Of a stretch of DNA of 64,000 nt, positions 1-9,381 are shown piece by piece. The position numbers were made by a program, and so were the translations under genes. Source of the DNA: an uncultured Halieaceae bacterium (GTDB lineage Bacteria > Pseudomonadota > Gammaproteobacteria > Pseudomonadales > Halieaceae). The number at the start of each line of letters is the position of its first letter. Position 1 is the first letter of the stretch. The stretch spans positions 62,001 to 126,000 of the forward strand of contig CAJXMD010000001.1 in NCBI GenBank assembly GCA_913056165.1, read 5' to 3'. The notes beneath the pieces are model-generated. The model was not told where the DNA came from. It saw nothing but the letters and a program-made list of their open reading frames with translations, and searched no databases.

Positions 1-239
1 CACGATGGATCGAGCGCCGCATGGCAGATTTTAGCGGTGACCCCGACAGCGCGTTTAAATTCGGAATTGAAGTGGTATCACAGTTATGTGCAACGCTTCT
101 TGAGAGCGGTGCACCCCCGATTCACTTTTATACGATGAATCAATCAGAGCCTGTGTGTACCATTGCACGCAACTGCGGTTTGATAAGCTCGGGTTCCGCT
201 GATGCGTCAGATAAGGTTATACACCCCTCAGCAGCTTGA
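1..239 (+). CDS. metF: Methylenetetrahydrofolate reductase, 3' end (partial)
   Basis: The reading frame is open from the window edge (first full codon at base 3) and gives the last 78 residues of a MetF-type flavoprotein, which reduces methylene-THF to 5-methyl-THF for methionine synthesis. The segment with HFYTMNQSEP and TIARNCGL matches the conserved final strand of the MetF TIM barrel (usually HFYTxNRxE followed by a C-terminal helix). The stop is TGA at 237-239. The last 38 nt overlap rsmE in another frame, so the two genes are probably translated from one transcript. The N-terminal three quarters lie outside the window. Confidence 0.85.
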   Translation, partial: RWIERRMADFSGDPDSAFKFGIEVVSQLCATLLESGAPPIHFYTMNQSEPVCTIARNCGLISSGSADASDKVIHPSAA

Positions 240-927
240 ACAAGGTTCAGTTATTGAACTAGATCCCCACGCGGCTCATCATTTGGGCAAGGTGCTTCGG
301 GCGTCAGCGGGCGACCCTGTCACTCTCTTTAACGGAGAAGGTCTGGACTGGGTCTGCAGCGTCGACCGCATCGAAAAAAAATCCCTTTGGGTTAGTGTGC
401 TGAAGGCACAAGACGCCATAGCCGAAGCCCCCATCGATACCCATCTGGGCCTCTGTCTGAGCAAAGGAGACCGATTTGATTGGGCCATCCAAAAGGCAAC
501 CGAACTCGGAGTCACGGAAATTACCCCTTTATTTAGCGAACGCGTGGATGTGAAGTTGCCCTCAGATCGCCTGGATAAGCGGCTGGCTCAATGGCGGCGC
601 ATTGTTATCGGTGCTTGCGAACAATGTGGACGCGCGCGCATTCCGGAAATACACCCACCCAAGCATCTAGGGGCATGGGTTGCCAGCGCAGAGAGTGCTC
701 TAAAGTGGGTGCTCGACCATCAAGCCAGCACCGCGTGGCCCGAAGCCGCGCCAAGCTCAATTGACCTACTCATTGGGCCAGAGGGCGGGTTGACTGAACA
801 AGAAATCGCACTGGCAACCACAGCCGGTTTTCAAGGGCTCCGCCTCGGGCCAAGAGTTCTCCGAACGGAAACCGCCCCCGCGGTCGCTCTGGGCATAATG
901 GGTTCGCGTTGGGGGGATGTTAATTGA
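202..927 (+). CDS. rsmE: 16S rRNA (uracil1498-N3)-methyltransferase RsmE
   Basis: This 241-residue protein is a SPOUT-class methyltransferase that modifies U1498 of 16S rRNA in the assembled 30S subunit using SAM. The C-terminal knotted SAM site is clear: IGPEGGLTEQE near residue 190 and LGPRVLRTETA near residue 214, both RsmE hallmarks. The N-terminal PUA-like domain includes HHLGKVLR near residue 26. Length is normal for the family (about 240). The ATG at 202 lies inside the 3' end of metF, an overlap of 38 nt. It converges on the hydrolase gene to the right with a 29-bp gap. Confidence 0.95.
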   Translation: MRQIRLYTPQQLEQGSVIELDPHAAHHLGKVLRASAGDPVTLFNGEGLDWVCSVDRIEKKSLWVSVLKAQDAIAEAPIDTHLGLCLSKGDRFDWAIQKATELGVTEITPLFSERVDVKLPSDRLDKRLAQWRRIVIGACEQCGRARIPEIHPPKHLGAWVASAESALKWVLDHQASTAWPEAAPSSIDLLIGPEGGLTEQEIALATTAGFQGLRLGPRVLRTETAPAVALGIMGSRWGDVN

Positions 928-956
928 GCCCTGAGGCCTTTGATTGAGCTGGCTAT

Positions 957-2237
957 TCAGCGAGCATTCCTTGCCTGCCAATCCGCATAGGCCCACTCCA
1001 GCCACCAGGCCGCCGCATTTAGGTAATGGGATGTGCGGGGTGAGTGCACAATATCGAAGGCATGCTGCGCACCTTCAAGTTCCGCGTAAACGACAGGCTG
1101 CTGACTAACAGAAGACAACTCAGCCACGAAGCGCCGAGCTTCCTCAACCCAAATGAGGGTGTCATGGGTCCCCTGAATGACAAAAAACGGCGGCGCATTT
1201 TCACCTACCCAACTCAAGGGCGACGCGCGATCCCAACGCTCTGGCTCGCTCTCTTTTGACGCTTTCATCAGCGCCTTTCCCACGGGGCGGTCTATCCGGT
1301 TGCGGTAACGAATGCCAAATCTGTCGCAGAGGTCGTAGCAGCCGTAAAGGGTCATCGCCGCTTGTATCGAAGTATCGGCCGTCTCAAAACCCGGCTGCCA
1401 ATCAGTAGCTGCTGCTGATAGGGCAGCGAGACTGGCCAGATGTCCTCCCGCAGAACCACCGGTGATAGCAATGAACGCGGGGTCGCCGGTATATGAAGCG
1501 ATATGTTCACGCACCCAGACAATAGATCGCTTTACATCCACAATGTGATCCGGGAACGTTGCGCGGGGCGACAGCCGATAGTTAATCGACACGCAAACCC
1601 AGCCAAGAGACGTCATATGATTTAGCAATGGCTGGGCTTGCTCGGCCTTGTGACCCATAACCCACGCACCCCCATGCACGTGAAGTAAAACTGGCCGCCC
1701 CTCCCCAGCGGATAGGGGCTGGTATATATCAAGCAGATTGCGTTTTCCCGCGGGCCCATAAGCTATATCTCTCGTTACCCGAACGCCCGGTCGAACAAAT
1801 TTTCGGGGGTGCAGCCAATCTGTAGCGCTGATCTGATGGCTGAGGTGACTTTTGCGACGACTTGAAATCTGGTTCTCAAAATCCGACCCCAACCCGGTGC
1901 GGATAGCGCGCTCAAAAGTTCTGCCGCTTTCAAAGTGCCGACGCAGTACGATCAGGTCTCCAAAAAGCGCAACGACAAGAAAGGCGTGGGCCAAAGAGAC
2001 AAACACACTGTGGCTCATGAAAAGGAGAGCAAGGAGCAACACCAGCAGCCGTAGCGAAACACGCATGACCACCAGCTCCGTAGCAAACAGGGACAACAAA
2101 AACCATGTCGGTACCAGCCAACCCAACGCTCTACCCCGAAAGAGGGCAGTCAGGGTCGCTAGCAGATTCAGCGAACCGAACAATAGGTACACGAGGTCAA
2201 GCATCAGCGATAAACTCCCCATAAGTGTGCCGCACAA
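957..2237 (-). CDS. Membrane-anchored alpha/beta hydrolase (HSL-like esterase)
   Basis: The first ~100 residues are strongly hydrophobic and look like about four membrane segments. The C-terminal ~280 residues form an alpha/beta hydrolase of the hormone-sensitive-lipase/BD-FAE type. Seen directly are the oxyanion motif HGGAW (about residue 188), the nucleophile elbow GGSAGGH (about residue 262), an acid candidate in QGTHDTLI and a histidine in GAQHAFD, giving a complete Ser-Asp-His triad. It is probably a carboxylesterase acting on acyl esters at the membrane; the substrate is unknown. The longest frame starts with TTG at 2237, but an ATG at 2222 and a later ATG before LDLVYL are equally possible. 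It is divergent from gshB. Confidence 0.75.
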   Translation of the reverse strand: MCGTLMGSLSLMLDLVYLLFGSLNLLATLTALFRGRALGWLVPTWFLLSLFATELVVMRVSLRLLVLLLALLFMSHSVFVSLAHAFLVVALFGDLIVLRRHFESGRTFERAIRTGLGSDFENQISSRRKSHLSHQISATDWLHPRKFVRPGVRVTRDIAYGPAGKRNLLDIYQPLSAGEGRPVLLHVHGGAWVMGHKAEQAQPLLNHMTSLGWVCVSINYRLSPRATFPDHIVDVKRSIVWVREHIASYTGDPAFIAITGGSAGGHLASLAALSAAATDWQPGFETADTSIQAAMTLYGCYDLCDRFGIRYRNRIDRPVGKALMKASKESEPERWDRASPLSWVGENAPPFFVIQGTHDTLIWVEEARRFVAELSSVSQQPVVYAELEGAQHAFDIVHSPRTSHYLNAAAWWLEWAYADWQARNAR

Positions 2238-2280
2238 CCGGCCTCTAAAATATTAACTCCTCTGCAGCAAGGGTGGCCTT

Positions 2281-3240
2281 ATGAGTCGGCATGTCGGCGT
2301 AGTCATGGATCCGATCGACACCATTAATTTCAAGAAAGATACCACCCTTGGGCTTTTGTGGTCTGCGCAAGCCATGGGGTGGCAACTCTGGTACATGGAG
2401 CAAGCGGACCTATTCTTGAGGGGTGGCGACGGGCGGGCCATCATGCGCCCACTGCAGGTCGCCAAGGATCCGAGTGCCTACTACACCCTCGGCGATGCCG
2501 AGGATAGATCTCTCGCTGAACTCGATGCGATTCTTATGCGCAAGGATCCTCCCTTTGACATGGAGTTTGTTTATACAACCCATTTGCTTGAAACAGCAGA
2601 ACGACAAGGCACGCTTATTGTTAATCGTTGCGCAAGCCTTAGAGACTGTAACGAGAAGCTCTTCGCCACTCAGTTTCCTTCATGTTGCCCACCGCTTCTG
2701 GTGAGCAGGGATATGGAGCAGCTCAAGAAGTTTCACGCTGAGGAGAAGGACGTCATCTTTAAACCTCTCGATGGAATGGGAGGAAGCTCCATCTTCAGAG
2801 CCAAAGAAAAAGATCCGAACGTCAGTGTCATTCTCGAAACCCTTACGCACTTTGGGCAGCAGACAATCATGGCGCAACGATTTTTACCAGAGATAAAGCA
2901 AGGTGATAAACGTATCCTGATGGTCAATGGCGAGGCCATCCCTTACTGCCTCGCAAGAGTTCCGCTTGCCGGTGAAACAAGAGGTAATCTCGCTGCAGGC
3001 GGGTCGGGGGTTGTTCAGCCACTCACCGAGCGAGATCAGTGGATTGCGGCACAGGTTGGTCCTGAGTTACGCCGCCGAGGGCTCTGGTTCGTCGGCCTCG
3101 ATGTCATTGGGGACTTTCTTACCGAGATCAATGTGACGAGCCCAACTTGTCTGCGTGAAATTGAGCGCGAGCAGTCGATCGACATTGGAGGCATGCTAAT
3201 GTCTAGCCTTGATGAAGAGATGGACCGCCTTGCTACCTAA
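2281..3240 (+). CDS. gshB: Glutathione synthetase GshB
   Basis: A 319-residue ATP-grasp ligase catalysing the second step of glutathione synthesis (gamma-Glu-Cys + Gly + ATP). The N-terminal pre-ATP-grasp domain contains GVVMDPI and KDTTLGLL near residues 6-24. The ATP-grasp core has the glycine-rich loop KPLDGMGGSSIF near residue 160, and the C-terminal metal/nucleotide motif EINVTSPT near residue 282. Length is typical (about 315). An AGGG-like ribosome site precedes the ATG. The synteny gshB-yqgE-ruvX is the standard gammaproteobacterial order, although here 131 bp separate gshB from yqgE. Confidence 0.96.
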   Translation: MSRHVGVVMDPIDTINFKKDTTLGLLWSAQAMGWQLWYMEQADLFLRGGDGRAIMRPLQVAKDPSAYYTLGDAEDRSLAELDAILMRKDPPFDMEFVYTTHLLETAERQGTLIVNRCASLRDCNEKLFATQFPSCCPPLLVSRDMEQLKKFHAEEKDVIFKPLDGMGGSSIFRAKEKDPNVSVILETLTHFGQQTIMAQRFLPEIKQGDKRILMVNGEAIPYCLARVPLAGETRGNLAAGGSGVVQPLTERDQWIAAQVGPELRRRGLWFVGLDVIGDFLTEINVTSPTCLREIEREQSIDIGGMLMSSLDEEMDRLAT

Positions 3241-3371
3241 AGTACCAGCGTCACTGTCTCAATCCTTACCTGCTTCTCTGACGATTGCTTCCCAACTCAC
3301 GATCGTAGGAACATGGCAATTCATAACCGAACCTGGAGAACGGCCAACACCATGTCTCATGCACCAGTGCA

Positions 3372-3941
3372 ATGACTAAGCCTAATATCGCGGCCTCGCT
3401 AAAAGATCACTTTCTGATTGCAACACCGTCGTTGCAACAGGGGTTTTTCGCTCAAACGGTGACCTATCTTTGTGAACACAACGCAAACGGCGCGATGGGC
3501 ATTGTTATCAATAAACCTCTGGGTGTGTCGCTTGAGGAGATTTTTTCTTCGCTCGAACTGCCTCTGGAGCAAAAGCGGTTCAAGGAGAACGTGTTTGCAG
3601 GCGGACCGGTACAATCGGAACACGGCTTTGTATTACACAAACCGGGCAGAAGCTGGGAGTCGACCTTGGCCATTAGTGACGGTTTTTCACTCACCACGTC
3701 TCAGGACGTGCTACGGGCGATTAGTGAAGGCGGCGGCCCCACCCAGTACCTGGTTGCGCTTGGATACGCTGGATGGGGCGCAGGTCAACTTGAGTCAGAG
3801 CTACTGGAAAATAGCTGGCTTACAGTAAAAGCGGAGCCACGCATTATTTTTGATACTAGGCCAGAAGACCGTCACCGGGCAGCGGCGTGGGAACTAGGTA
3901 TCGATATCGGATTGATGTCAGGCCAGGCGGGGCACGCATGA
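3372..3941 (+). CDS. yqgE: YqgE/AlgH family protein (UPF0301)
   Basis: A 189-residue cytoplasmic protein of the YqgE/AlgH family, whose biochemical role is not established (in Pseudomonas it was first linked to alginate regulation). Family hallmarks visible are HFLIATPSL near residue 13, GAMGIVINKPL near residue 41, VFAGGPVQSEHGFVLH near residue 75 and LGYAGWGAGQLESEL near residue 130. The stop codon overlaps the ruvX start as ATGA, so the two are translationally coupled. This coupling is conserved widely among Proteobacteria. Confidence 0.93.
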   Translation: MTKPNIAASLKDHFLIATPSLQQGFFAQTVTYLCEHNANGAMGIVINKPLGVSLEEIFSSLELPLEQKRFKENVFAGGPVQSEHGFVLHKPGRSWESTLAISDGFSLTTSQDVLRAISEGGGPTQYLVALGYAGWGAGQLESELLENSWLTVKAEPRIIFDTRPEDRHRAAAWELGIDIGLMSGQAGHA

Positions 3942-4372
3942 CAGAAACAGCACGAGTAATGGGCTTTGATTGGGGCCTAAAAAACATCGGTGTGGCAGTT
4001 GGTACACGATCCCTGGGGACGAGCCAGCCATGTGCCGTCATCAAAGCGAGAGATGGCGTACCGAACTGGGCAGAGGTCGGGTCGCTAATAGACACTTGGA
4101 AACCCCTGCAGTTAGTTGTTGGAGAGCCGCTCAACATGGATGGTACGGAAGCGGAGATCACAGCCAGAGCGCAACGCTTCGCGCGGCAGCTTGAGGGCCG
4201 TTTTGGTTTGCCTGTCGCACTGGTCGATGAGCGGCTTTCATCACGGGCTGCGAAGGCCGACAAGGCAGCGCAGGGTCACGACGGTGACTACAAAAAAAAC
4301 CCTATCGATGCTGAAGCAGCGAATATCATTCTGCAGACTTGGCTTGCACTCGATGCAGAATCCAATCGATAA
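3938..4372 (+). CDS. ruvX: Putative Holliday junction resolvase RuvX/YqgF
   Basis: An RNase-H-fold nuclease, 144 residues from the ATG at 3938. The acidic active site is visible: Asp in GFDWGLKNIGVAVG (about residue 10), Glu in VGEPLNMDG, Glu in LVDERLSS and Asp/Glu in DAEAANII near the C-terminus. YqgF proteins have been implicated in junction resolution and in pre-16S rRNA 5' processing. A longer in-frame start exists at 3887, but 3938 overlaps the yqgE stop as ATGA, has an AGGCGGGG ribosome site and fits the usual length (about 140). The gene converges on pilT with a 7-bp gap. Confidence 0.93.
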   Translation: MTETARVMGFDWGLKNIGVAVGTRSLGTSQPCAVIKARDGVPNWAEVGSLIDTWKPLQLVVGEPLNMDGTEAEITARAQRFARQLEGRFGLPVALVDERLSSRAAKADKAAQGHDGDYKKNPIDAEAANIILQTWLALDAESNR

Positions 4373-4379
4373 GACTTGT

Positions 4380-5438
4380 TCAGACCCCCTGCCAGCGGGC
4401 CAAGCCGATAGCGTCGGGATTGCGCGCGCGCGCTCTGGCTGTCTCTAGAGTTATCAGCTCTTTCTCAAATAAACTTTGTAAACATTGATCCATGGTCTGC
4501 ATCCCGACAGACTGGCCGCTCTGAATAGCCGAATAAATCTGCGCCACTTTGTCCTCTCGAATAAGATTACGAATCGCCGAGGTGCATCGCATGATTTCAT
4601 AAGCAGCTACCCGACCACCGTTACGGCGCTTCAACAGTGTTTGTGAAACCACTGCCTGAAGCGACTCGGAGAGCATTGACCGAGCCATAGCTTTTTCGGC
4701 AGCGGGGAAAACATCAATCACACGATTAATTGTTTTCGCCGCCGAAGCGGTGTGCAAAGTGCCGAAAACTAGGTGGCCCGTCTCTGCGGCCGTCAGCGCA
4801 AGCCGTATTGTTTCCAGATCGCGCATCTCCCCCACCAAGATAATATCTGGGTCTTCCCGAAGGGCGGAGCGAAGGGCCTCCGAAAATCCCAGTGTATCTC
4901 TATGCACTTCGCGCTGACTGACCAGGCAGCTTTTCGATTCATGCACAAACTCAATAGGATCTTCGATGGTAAGAATATGGTCGAACCGACTGTCGTTGAT
5001 GAAATCAATCATAGCCGCGAGAGTCGTAGACTTACCCGATCCGGTTGCGCCGGTAACCAATACCAAACCTGTGGGCAGTAAAGACACTTCCCTAAAAATC
5101 TGCCCCATACCCAAGTCATCCATGGTTAAAACCTTGGTGGGGATCGTGCGGAAGACGGCTGCGGCGCCACGATTTTGATTGAATGCGCTAACCCGGAAAC
5201 GCGCTACCCCTGCGACCTCGAAAGAGAAGTCTGTCTCAAAGAACAATTCGAAATCCCTGCGCTGCTTATCGTTCATGACACCGCAAATCAGATCATGAAC
5301 TTGAGCATGGTCCAGAGGGGGGGCGTTGGTCCGCCGCACCTCTCCATCAATCCGGATCATGGGTGGCAGTCCGGAGGAAAGGTGTAAATCTGACGCACCC
5401 TGTTTAACGCTGAATGCCAACAACTCTGTGATATCCAT
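4380..5438 (-). CDS. pilT: Type IV pilus retraction ATPase PilT
   Basis: A 352-residue secretion-superfamily hexameric ATPase that powers type IV pilus retraction (twitching, DNA uptake). Seen in order: the N-terminal ASDLHLSSG motif, Walker A GATGSGKST (about residues 130-138), Asp box LTIEDPIEF, Walker B DPDIILVGEMRD, His box GTLHTASA, and the PilT-specific AIRNLIRE motif near the C-terminus, which argues for PilT rather than PilB. It faces yggS, as in Pseudomonas. No pilU follows; on its downstream side it meets ruvX. Confidence 0.94.
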   Translation of the reverse strand: MDITELLAFSVKQGASDLHLSSGLPPMIRIDGEVRRTNAPPLDHAQVHDLICGVMNDKQRRDFELFFETDFSFEVAGVARFRVSAFNQNRGAAAVFRTIPTKVLTMDDLGMGQIFREVSLLPTGLVLVTGATGSGKSTTLAAMIDFINDSRFDHILTIEDPIEFVHESKSCLVSQREVHRDTLGFSEALRSALREDPDIILVGEMRDLETIRLALTAAETGHLVFGTLHTASAAKTINRVIDVFPAAEKAMARSMLSESLQAVVSQTLLKRRNGGRVAAYEIMRCTSAIRNLIREDKVAQIYSAIQSGQSVGMQTMDQCLQSLFEKELITLETARARARNPDAIGLARWQGV

Positions 5439-5449
5439 GGAAATCTTCC

Positions 5450-5479
5450 TTGATAAGCCAAAGACCAGATCAGTATACC
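5450..5479 (+). promoter_or_regulatory. Putative sigma-70 promoter for the yggS-proC operon
   Basis: TTGATA at 5450-5455 and TATACC at 5474-5479 are separated by 18 bp and lie in the 58-bp gap between the divergent pilT and yggS. The predicted transcript would have a leader of only about ten bases before the yggS ATG at 5497. This is motif matching by eye; no second promoter for pilT was identified. Confidence 0.45.
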
Positions 5480-5496
5480 TCGGCTATCATGGCGCC

Positions 5497-6183
5497 ATGA
5501 CACCGAGAAATGTTGCCCATCGATTACAACAGGTCCGCAGGCGAATCGCCATCGCGGAGCAAAAGGCAGGGAGGCCTGCGGGCTCAGTGACACTCGTGGC
5601 AGTCAGCAAAACCAAGCCCACGGATGTTATTGAGGAGGCCTTCGAGGCGGGGCAGCTTGCATTTGGTGAAAATTACGCGCAGGAAGCAATTGATAAGGCC
5701 GCTGCAATCACCGGTGCTAAGGTGAAATGGCACTTTATCGGCCCTGTGCAATCCAACAAAACTCGTGCGCTGGCAGCAGGCATGGACTGGATTCATACCG
5801 TCGATCGGCCGAAAATTGCCCTCCGACTTAATGAGCAGCGCCCCAACAACATGCTGCCTCTTAATGTCTGCGTTCAGGTCAATATCTCGCGAGAGCCATC
5901 TAAAGCGGGGCTGCTGCCTGAGGACCTCAATGACTTTCTTCCCCTGTTTGACGATCTGCCCAATCTAAGAGTGCGAGGCTTGATGGCAATCCCTGCGCCG
6001 GCATCAACCGTGGCAGCGCAGAGGCAACCTTTTCGAGAGCTGAGACAACTCTTTGAAAGCAGTAAAGCCAATTACCCAGCTCTCGATACACTGTCCATGG
6101 GGATGTCGGCTGATCTAGAGGCTGCAGTTGCTGAGGGGGCGACAATGGTTCGTATCGGTACCGATATTTTTGGGCCACGCTAA
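5497..6183 (+). CDS. yggS: YggS/PLPBP family PLP homeostasis protein
   Basis: A 228-residue pyridoxal-5'-phosphate-binding protein with an alanine-racemase-like barrel but no known catalytic activity; family members buffer PLP and affect amino-acid metabolism. The PLP lysine lies in LVAVSKTKP (about residue 38). Other hallmarks are FGENYAQEA, WHFIGPVQSNK and the C-terminal LSMGMSADLEAAV and RIGTDIFG. An in-frame extension runs back to 5326 through pilT sequence, but the ATG at 5497 fits the family length and leaves room for a promoter. The pairing with proC is a classic genomic association. Confidence 0.93.
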   Translation: MTPRNVAHRLQQVRRRIAIAEQKAGRPAGSVTLVAVSKTKPTDVIEEAFEAGQLAFGENYAQEAIDKAAAITGAKVKWHFIGPVQSNKTRALAAGMDWIHTVDRPKIALRLNEQRPNNMLPLNVCVQVNISREPSKAGLLPEDLNDFLPLFDDLPNLRVRGLMAIPAPASTVAAQRQPFRELRQLFESSKANYPALDTLSMGMSADLEAAVAEGATMVRIGTDIFGPR

Positions 6184-6248
6184 CCACTAAAAGCAGGCGC
6201 AGGCAGTATACTGGGGCCTTGATAAGATCTGAGCATACCGCCTTGAAC

Positions 6249-7076
6249 ATGGACGCGCTTCCAAACCACATCAGCTTCGTCGGCACCGGCAATATGGCAA
6301 CGGCGATTATGGGAGGCTTATTGGCCGCAGGCTTCAATGCCAACCGGATCAGTGGCGGCGATCCCTCTGACGAAGCGAGAGCCACCTGGGCGGAGAAGGG
6401 CGTCTCAGCGCTGTCAGCTCAGGCAGGGGATGTCACGGGCAACGCAGATCTTGTGATCTTTGCAGTCAAGCCTCAGGTTATGGAGGTGGTAACACAATCA
6501 CTACGCGGCAAGATCAAGCCAGGGGCTGTGGTCATGTCAATTGCCGCCGGCGTCACCGTACAAGCAGTGAGAGATATGCTCGGAGAACCAGACTTAAATG
6601 TAATCCGGTGCATGCCCAACACCCCGGCATTGATAGGTTTAGGTGCATCGGGGCTGTATGCCAGCGCGTCGGTCAGTGATCGCCAGCGCGAACAGGTCGG
6701 CGAGGTCATGGGAGTGGTCGGCAATGTGGTCTGGTTGGAACAAGAAGCCCATATTGACGCCGTTACGGCGGTTTCTGGGAGCGGACCTGCCTATTTTTTC
6801 GCGTTTATGGAAGCCATGATCAAGGCAGGCGAGGAGCTGGGTCTCGATCATCGGGTCGCGACAGAGCTTACGGTGCAAACGGCCCTGGGTGCAGCGAGTC
6901 TGGTCAAACATAGCCCGCTGCCCATTGAGGCGCTACGACGAAACGTGACCAGCCCCGGAGGGACTACCGCCCGGGCACTGGACAGCTTTGAGCGCGTTGG
7001 ATTATCTGCCTTGGTGGGTCAGGCCATGCAGTCTTGCTTCGATAGGGCCGTTGAGATGTCAGAGGAATACAAATAG
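6249..7076 (+). CDS. proC: Pyrroline-5-carboxylate reductase ProC
   Basis: A 275-residue NAD(P)H-dependent enzyme for the last step of proline synthesis. The Rossmann dinucleotide site is FVGTGNMATAIMGG near the N-terminus. The substrate and dimer region contains VSGSGPAYFFAFMEA, and SPGGTTARAL marks the C-terminal family signature. The ATG at 6249 is preferred over an in-frame TTG at 6219 because the added ten residues are not family-like. It lies 65 bp after yggS, and yggT follows after 2 bp, so this is an operon. Confidence 0.95.
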   Translation: MDALPNHISFVGTGNMATAIMGGLLAAGFNANRISGGDPSDEARATWAEKGVSALSAQAGDVTGNADLVIFAVKPQVMEVVTQSLRGKIKPGAVVMSIAAGVTVQAVRDMLGEPDLNVIRCMPNTPALIGLGASGLYASASVSDRQREQVGEVMGVVGNVVWLEQEAHIDAVTAVSGSGPAYFFAFMEAMIKAGEELGLDHRVATELTVQTALGAASLVKHSPLPIEALRRNVTSPGGTTARALDSFERVGLSALVGQAMQSCFDRAVEMSEEYK

Positions 7077-7078
7077 CC

Positions 7079-7663
7079 ATGGGCGCACTTCAAGAAATCT
7101 CGATGTTCCTGGTGGAAACTCTGGGCTCTCTTTATCTGTTTCTCGTTGTCCTTCGTGGCATGCTGCAGGCGGGGGGGGCTGATTTTTACAACCCGATATC
7201 ACAATTTGTAGTGAAAGCAACGCAACCGCCCATTAACATCTTGCGCCGTGGTATACCTTCGGGTGCGCGCATGGACCCAGCGGTGCTGGTGCTTGCGCTA
7301 CTGGTGCAGGCGCTGGCTCTTGGGGGCGTTCTATCGCTGGGAGGATTTTTTCCAGGCGCCCTGCAACTGCTGGTTTGGAGTTGCATCGGACTGGCCGCAC
7401 TGGTGGTCAACACCTATCTAATCGCAATGGTAATCATGATTGTGGTGAGCTGGGTTGCTCCCGGTAGCTACCATCCGGCGATCCGCCTTATTTACCAGGT
7501 GACAGACCCCCTCATGGCACCAGTGAGAGCAATGCTACCCGCTATGGGTGGGCTCGACTTTTCGCCAATCGTTGTTTTTATTGTGATCAACGTCATCCAG
7601 ATTTCCTTGCGCCATATGGCGGTGGCAACTGGACTTCCGACCCAGCTGGTGATGGGTATCTAG
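7079..7663 (+). CDS. yggT: YggT family integral membrane protein
   Basis: A 194-residue polytopic membrane protein with two YggT repeats. Each repeat has a hydrophobic helix pair and a conserved soluble turn: [14 protein letters not shown] near residue 38, and the second copy [22 protein letters not shown] near residue 137. The function is not firmly known; family members have been linked to osmotic-stress tolerance, and plant homologues to thylakoid organisation. Only 2 bp separate it from proC and 4 bp from metX, so it is within the same transcript. Confidence 0.9.
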   Translation: MGALQEISMFLVETLGSLYLFLVVLRGMLQAGGADFYNPISQFVVKATQPPINILRRGIPSGARMDPAVLVLALLVQALALGGVLSLGGFFPGALQLLVWSCIGLAALVVNTYLIAMVIMIVVSWVAPGSYHPAIRLIYQVTDPLMAPVRAMLPAMGGLDFSPIVVFIVINVIQISLRHMAVATGLPTQLVMGI

Positions 7664-7667
7664 CCCG

Positions 7668-8801
7668 ATGCAAACGGCCAATAGCGTCGGACTGGTAACG
7701 CCCAGGATTGAACGATTCGAAGAGCCGTTCGTTCTGGCCTCGGGAGACGTGCTGCCGGGCTACGAACTCATTGTGGAAACCTATGGCACTCTCAATAACG
7801 CGGGCAATAACGCTGTTTTGATATGCCATGCCCTCAGCGGCAACCATCACGCGGCAGGGCGTCACAGTGCTGAAGACCGCAAGCCAGGGTGGTGGGATAA
7901 CCTCATTGGCCCAGGGAAGCCTATCGATACCAATCGATTTTTTGTGGTGTCTCTCAACAATCTGGGGGGATGTGATGGCAGCACCGGGCCCAACAACATC
8001 AATCCCGCATCGGGCAGCCAATGGGGCCCTGATTTTCCCGAGGTGGTAGTCGAGGACTGGGTAAATTCACAGCGCGCGCTGGCAAATCGCCTTGGCATTA
8101 CGCGTTGGGCAGTCGTCATTGGCGGTAGCCTTGGCGGCATGCAGGCCCTGCACTGGGCGGTACATTACCCCGATGAGGTGGCCAACTGCGCGGTGTTGGC
8201 GGCCGCACCCCGACTTACCGCCCAAAACATAGCCTTCAATGAGATTGCTCGACATGCCATCACTTCTGATCCCGAGTGGTTTGACGGGTATTACGGCCGG
8301 CAGAAGAAAGCACCCGTGCGCGGGCTTGCTCTGGCAAGAATGGTCGGACATCTCACCTATATGTCCGCCGAAGGAATGACCGACAAATTTGGCCGGGAAC
8401 GTAGGCATGTCGACGAAAACCACGACGACCAGGTTTTTGAGGTCGAAAGCTACTTGCGCCATCAGGGCGCTCAGTTCTCGACTCGTTTCGATGCAAATAC
8501 CTACCTGCTAATGACCCGAGCTCTGGATAATTTTGATATCGCCGCGGATACAGATGGCGACCTGTGCAGCGCCCTGGCCCCTATTCGCGCCAGAATGTTG
8601 ATCGTCTCATTCTCCAGTGACTGGCGTTTCTCGCCTTCTCGATCCCGGGAAATGGTCGATGCTCTGATAAATACGGGGAAAACCGTCAGCTATGCTGAGA
8701 TTGAAACCGACGGTGGTCACGACGCATTCCTGCTCAACGATACCCAATACCTGGAGTTGATGAGGGCCTGGCTCAACAGGGTGCAACTTGATGCGCTTTG
8801 A
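7668..8801 (+). CDS. metX: Homoserine O-acyltransferase MetX
   Basis: A 377-residue alpha/beta-hydrolase-fold acyltransferase that activates homoserine for methionine synthesis. The nucleophile elbow [13 protein letters not shown] places the serine at about residue 154; the acid is in SDWRFSP and the histidine in [19 protein letters not shown] and RRHVDENH are also family-typical. Whether the donor is acetyl- or succinyl-CoA cannot be read by eye; linkage to metW is often associated with succinyl-CoA enzymes. It overlaps metW by 11 nt. Confidence 0.94.
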   Translation: MQTANSVGLVTPRIERFEEPFVLASGDVLPGYELIVETYGTLNNAGNNAVLICHALSGNHHAAGRHSAEDRKPGWWDNLIGPGKPIDTNRFFVVSLNNLGGCDGSTGPNNINPASGSQWGPDFPEVVVEDWVNSQRALANRLGITRWAVVIGGSLGGMQALHWAVHYPDEVANCAVLAAAPRLTAQNIAFNEIARHAITSDPEWFDGYYGRQKKAPVRGLALARMVGHLTYMSAEGMTDKFGRERRHVDENHDDQVFEVESYLRHQGAQFSTRFDANTYLLMTRALDNFDIAADTDGDLCSALAPIRARMLIVSFSSDWRFSPSRSREMVDALINTGKTVSYAEIETDGGHDAFLLNDTQYLELMRAWLNRVQLDAL

Positions 8802-9381
8802 CCTCACTCGCATTATTGACTGGGTGCCCAAGGGCAGTCGCGTGCTCGATCTTGGCTGTGGTGATGGAGAATTTCTCGCTCAACTGGAAGCGACGCGAGA
8901 TGCCACGACACTGGGCATTGAGCTGGAAACCGCTAACATCACGGAGGCGGCCAGCAAAGGCATTGCAGTAGTTCAACAGGATATGGATCGTGGTCTGAGC
9001 AATTTTCCCAACCAGAGTTTTGATGTGGTCGTCATGGCCCACGCCCTGCAGGTTCTACATCGCCCACATGCGGTTCTTGCAGACATGGTCCGCATCGGCA
9101 GAGAGGCGATCATCACATTTCCCAATTTTGGCCACTGGCGCTGCCGTCTACACCTGGGTTTGCTGGGGCGTATGCCGGTCTCGAGGGTTCTACCCTTCGA
9201 TTGGTACGACACCCCCAATATTCATTTCTGCACTGTCAAGGATTTTGAAGCCTTGTGCGAGGAACTCGACATCAAGATTCTCGATCACGATATTGTAAGT
9301 GGCCCCGGTACGAATGTGCTGAAGTCTCTTGCCCCAAATCTGTTTGGCAGCACTGCCATCTATCGCGTTTGCAAAAAATGA
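8791..9381 (+). CDS. metW: MetW, methionine biosynthesis methyltransferase-like protein
   Basis: A 196-residue protein with a class I SAM-dependent methyltransferase fold; motif I is [15 protein letters not shown] near residue 18. MetW is the conserved partner of MetX in many Proteobacteria and is needed for homoserine acylation, although its own reaction is unclear. The ATG at 8791 lies within the last codons of metX; a TTG just before it gives one more residue. The stop overlaps the next gene as ATGA. Confidence 0.92.
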   Translation: MRFDLTRIIDWVPKGSRVLDLGCGDGEFLAQLEATRDATTLGIELETANITEAASKGIAVVQQDMDRGLSNFPNQSFDVVVMAHALQVLHRPHAVLADMVRIGREAIITFPNFGHWRCRLHLGLLGRMPVSRVLPFDWYDTPNIHFCTVKDFEALCEELDIKILDHDIVSGPGTNVLKSLAPNLFGSTAIYRVCKK

